Assembly: GCA_016715965.1 (NCBI GenBank)
Contig: JADJXG010000001.1
Location: forward strand, 434,001 to 498,000
DNA from: Saprospiraceae bacterium
GTDB taxonomy: Bacteria; Bacteroidota; Bacteroidia; Chitinophagales; Saprospiraceae
Direction: 5' to 3'
Length of the DNA: 64,000 bases
Shown: positions 63,696 to 64,000 of the stretch, in pieces
Layout: every line of letters starts with the position of its first letter
Position numbering within the stretch: the stretch's first letter is position 1
Notes under the pieces: model-generated
What the model saw: the letters and a program-made list of their open reading frames with translations, nothing else
Databases searched by the model: none
Told to the model about the DNA's origin: nothing
Program-made: the position numbers and the translations under genes

Positions 63696-64000
63696 ATGAA
63701 ATGCTTAATTTTTATTTTTGTAATATTTACTCACTTAAATACATACGCCCAATGGAAATCCACACAAGGTCCTCAAGGGGGTAATATTGATTGTATCATT
63801 TTTGATGGTACAACTATTTTTGTTGGGAATCAAGGTGGTTTATTTCGGTCTGTTAATGATGGTGAAATTTGGGAGCCAATAGATAATGGATTGACTTTTA
63901 TAGCAATCAATGTTTTAACTAAAAGTGGATCATTAATTTTTGCCGGTACAAATGGTGGCGGTGTTTTTAGATCAATTAACAATGGTGAAACTTGGACAGA
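63696..64000 (+). CDS. Secreted BNR/sortilin-like propeller protein (partial)
   Basis: The first 101 residues of a protein that continues past the right edge. Signal peptide MKCLIFIFVIFTHLNTYAQ is followed by two propeller blades with Asp-box-like signatures: GGLFRSVNDGEIWEPI and GGGVFRSINNGETW. Such proteins are secreted in Bacteroidota, usually with a T9SS C-terminal domain, which is out of view. The codons are very AT-rich compared with the upstream rsmB gene, a possible sign of different ancestry. Confidence 0.75.
   Translation, partial: MKCLIFIFVIFTHLNTYAQWKSTQGPQGGNIDCIIFDGTTIFVGNQGGLFRSVNDGEIWEPIDNGLTFIAINVLTKSGSLIFAGTNGGGVFRSINNGETWT

Noticed and set aside
63563..63784. 73-codon open frame at the right edge
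   Set aside because: It overlaps, in another frame, a better gene with signal peptide and propeller blades starting at 63696.

Overview
The window looks like a chromosomal segment of a Bacteroidota bacterium, probably near the Saprospiraceae. The family assignment is inference. The support is: three very large secreted proteins ending in the type B sorting domain of the type IX secretion system (T9SS); many starts preceded by the Bacteroidota -7 box TAnnTTTG with no clear Shine-Dalgarno sequence; and gene families typical of the phylum (DUF6660, DUF6597-AraC, CusA-TolC fusions, a receiver-CRP response regulator). I see no rRNA, tRNA or CRISPR array and no transposase or integrase gene.

Layout. 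1-5.3 kb (minus strand): a heavy-metal efflux module with a cut CusB-like adaptor, a CusA/CzcA pump fused to a TolC-like channel, and a Cys-rich DUF6660 protein. 5.3-6.0 kb is noncoding, with a perfect 17-bp inverted repeat that may mark the edge of a mobile island. 6.0-12.2 kb (plus): a TetR regulator followed by a complete RND drug-type efflux operon (TolC, adaptor, permease), with a palindromic operator touching the promoter. 12.1-22.7 kb (minus): two tandem ~1,475-residue T9SS surface proteins, each with twelve two-cysteine Ig/PKD-like repeats, followed by an O-methyltransferase and a FemAB-like acyltransferase. 22.8-26.1 kb: a UspA protein and a CBS protein diverge from a FixL-like haem-PAS histidine kinase and its receiver-CRP partner, plausibly an oxygen-sensing unit. 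26.2-31.6 kb: two glycosyltransferases, nadB, recX and a HAD phosphatase.

31.7-44.1 kb is a mosaic of small genes: hypothetical envelope proteins, a beta-propeller-like gene broken by an in-frame amber codon, GNAT and VOC enzymes, a TPR-guanylate cyclase, an ICMT-like methyltransferase, a GlsB protein, membrane proteins, a fatty acid desaturase and DoxX. 44.4-50.5 kb holds a 2,042-residue T9SS protein with SprB repeats. 50.6-53.5 kb is an AraC regulator followed by a promoter-led three-gene unit (DUF1761, DUF4287/DUF5655, TolB-like).

54.0-57.4 kb is core translation: rplM-rpsI-rpsB-tsf with a leader hairpin and a strong terminator, then pyrH. 57.4-58.5 kb is a gene-free, hairpin-rich region. 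58.5-63.5 kb carries an AlkA-type glycosylase, an acidic hypothetical, an alkB-like monooxygenase overlapping an OmpA lipoprotein, galM and an rsmB-type methyltransferase. The window ends in AT-rich DNA with the start of a secreted BNR-repeat protein.

The strongest candidates for a second look are the FixL-like/CRP two-component locus, the duplicated 12-repeat T9SS operon, the structured 57.4-58.5 kb region and the amber-interrupted propeller gene. I did not find a clearly new defence or mobile system.
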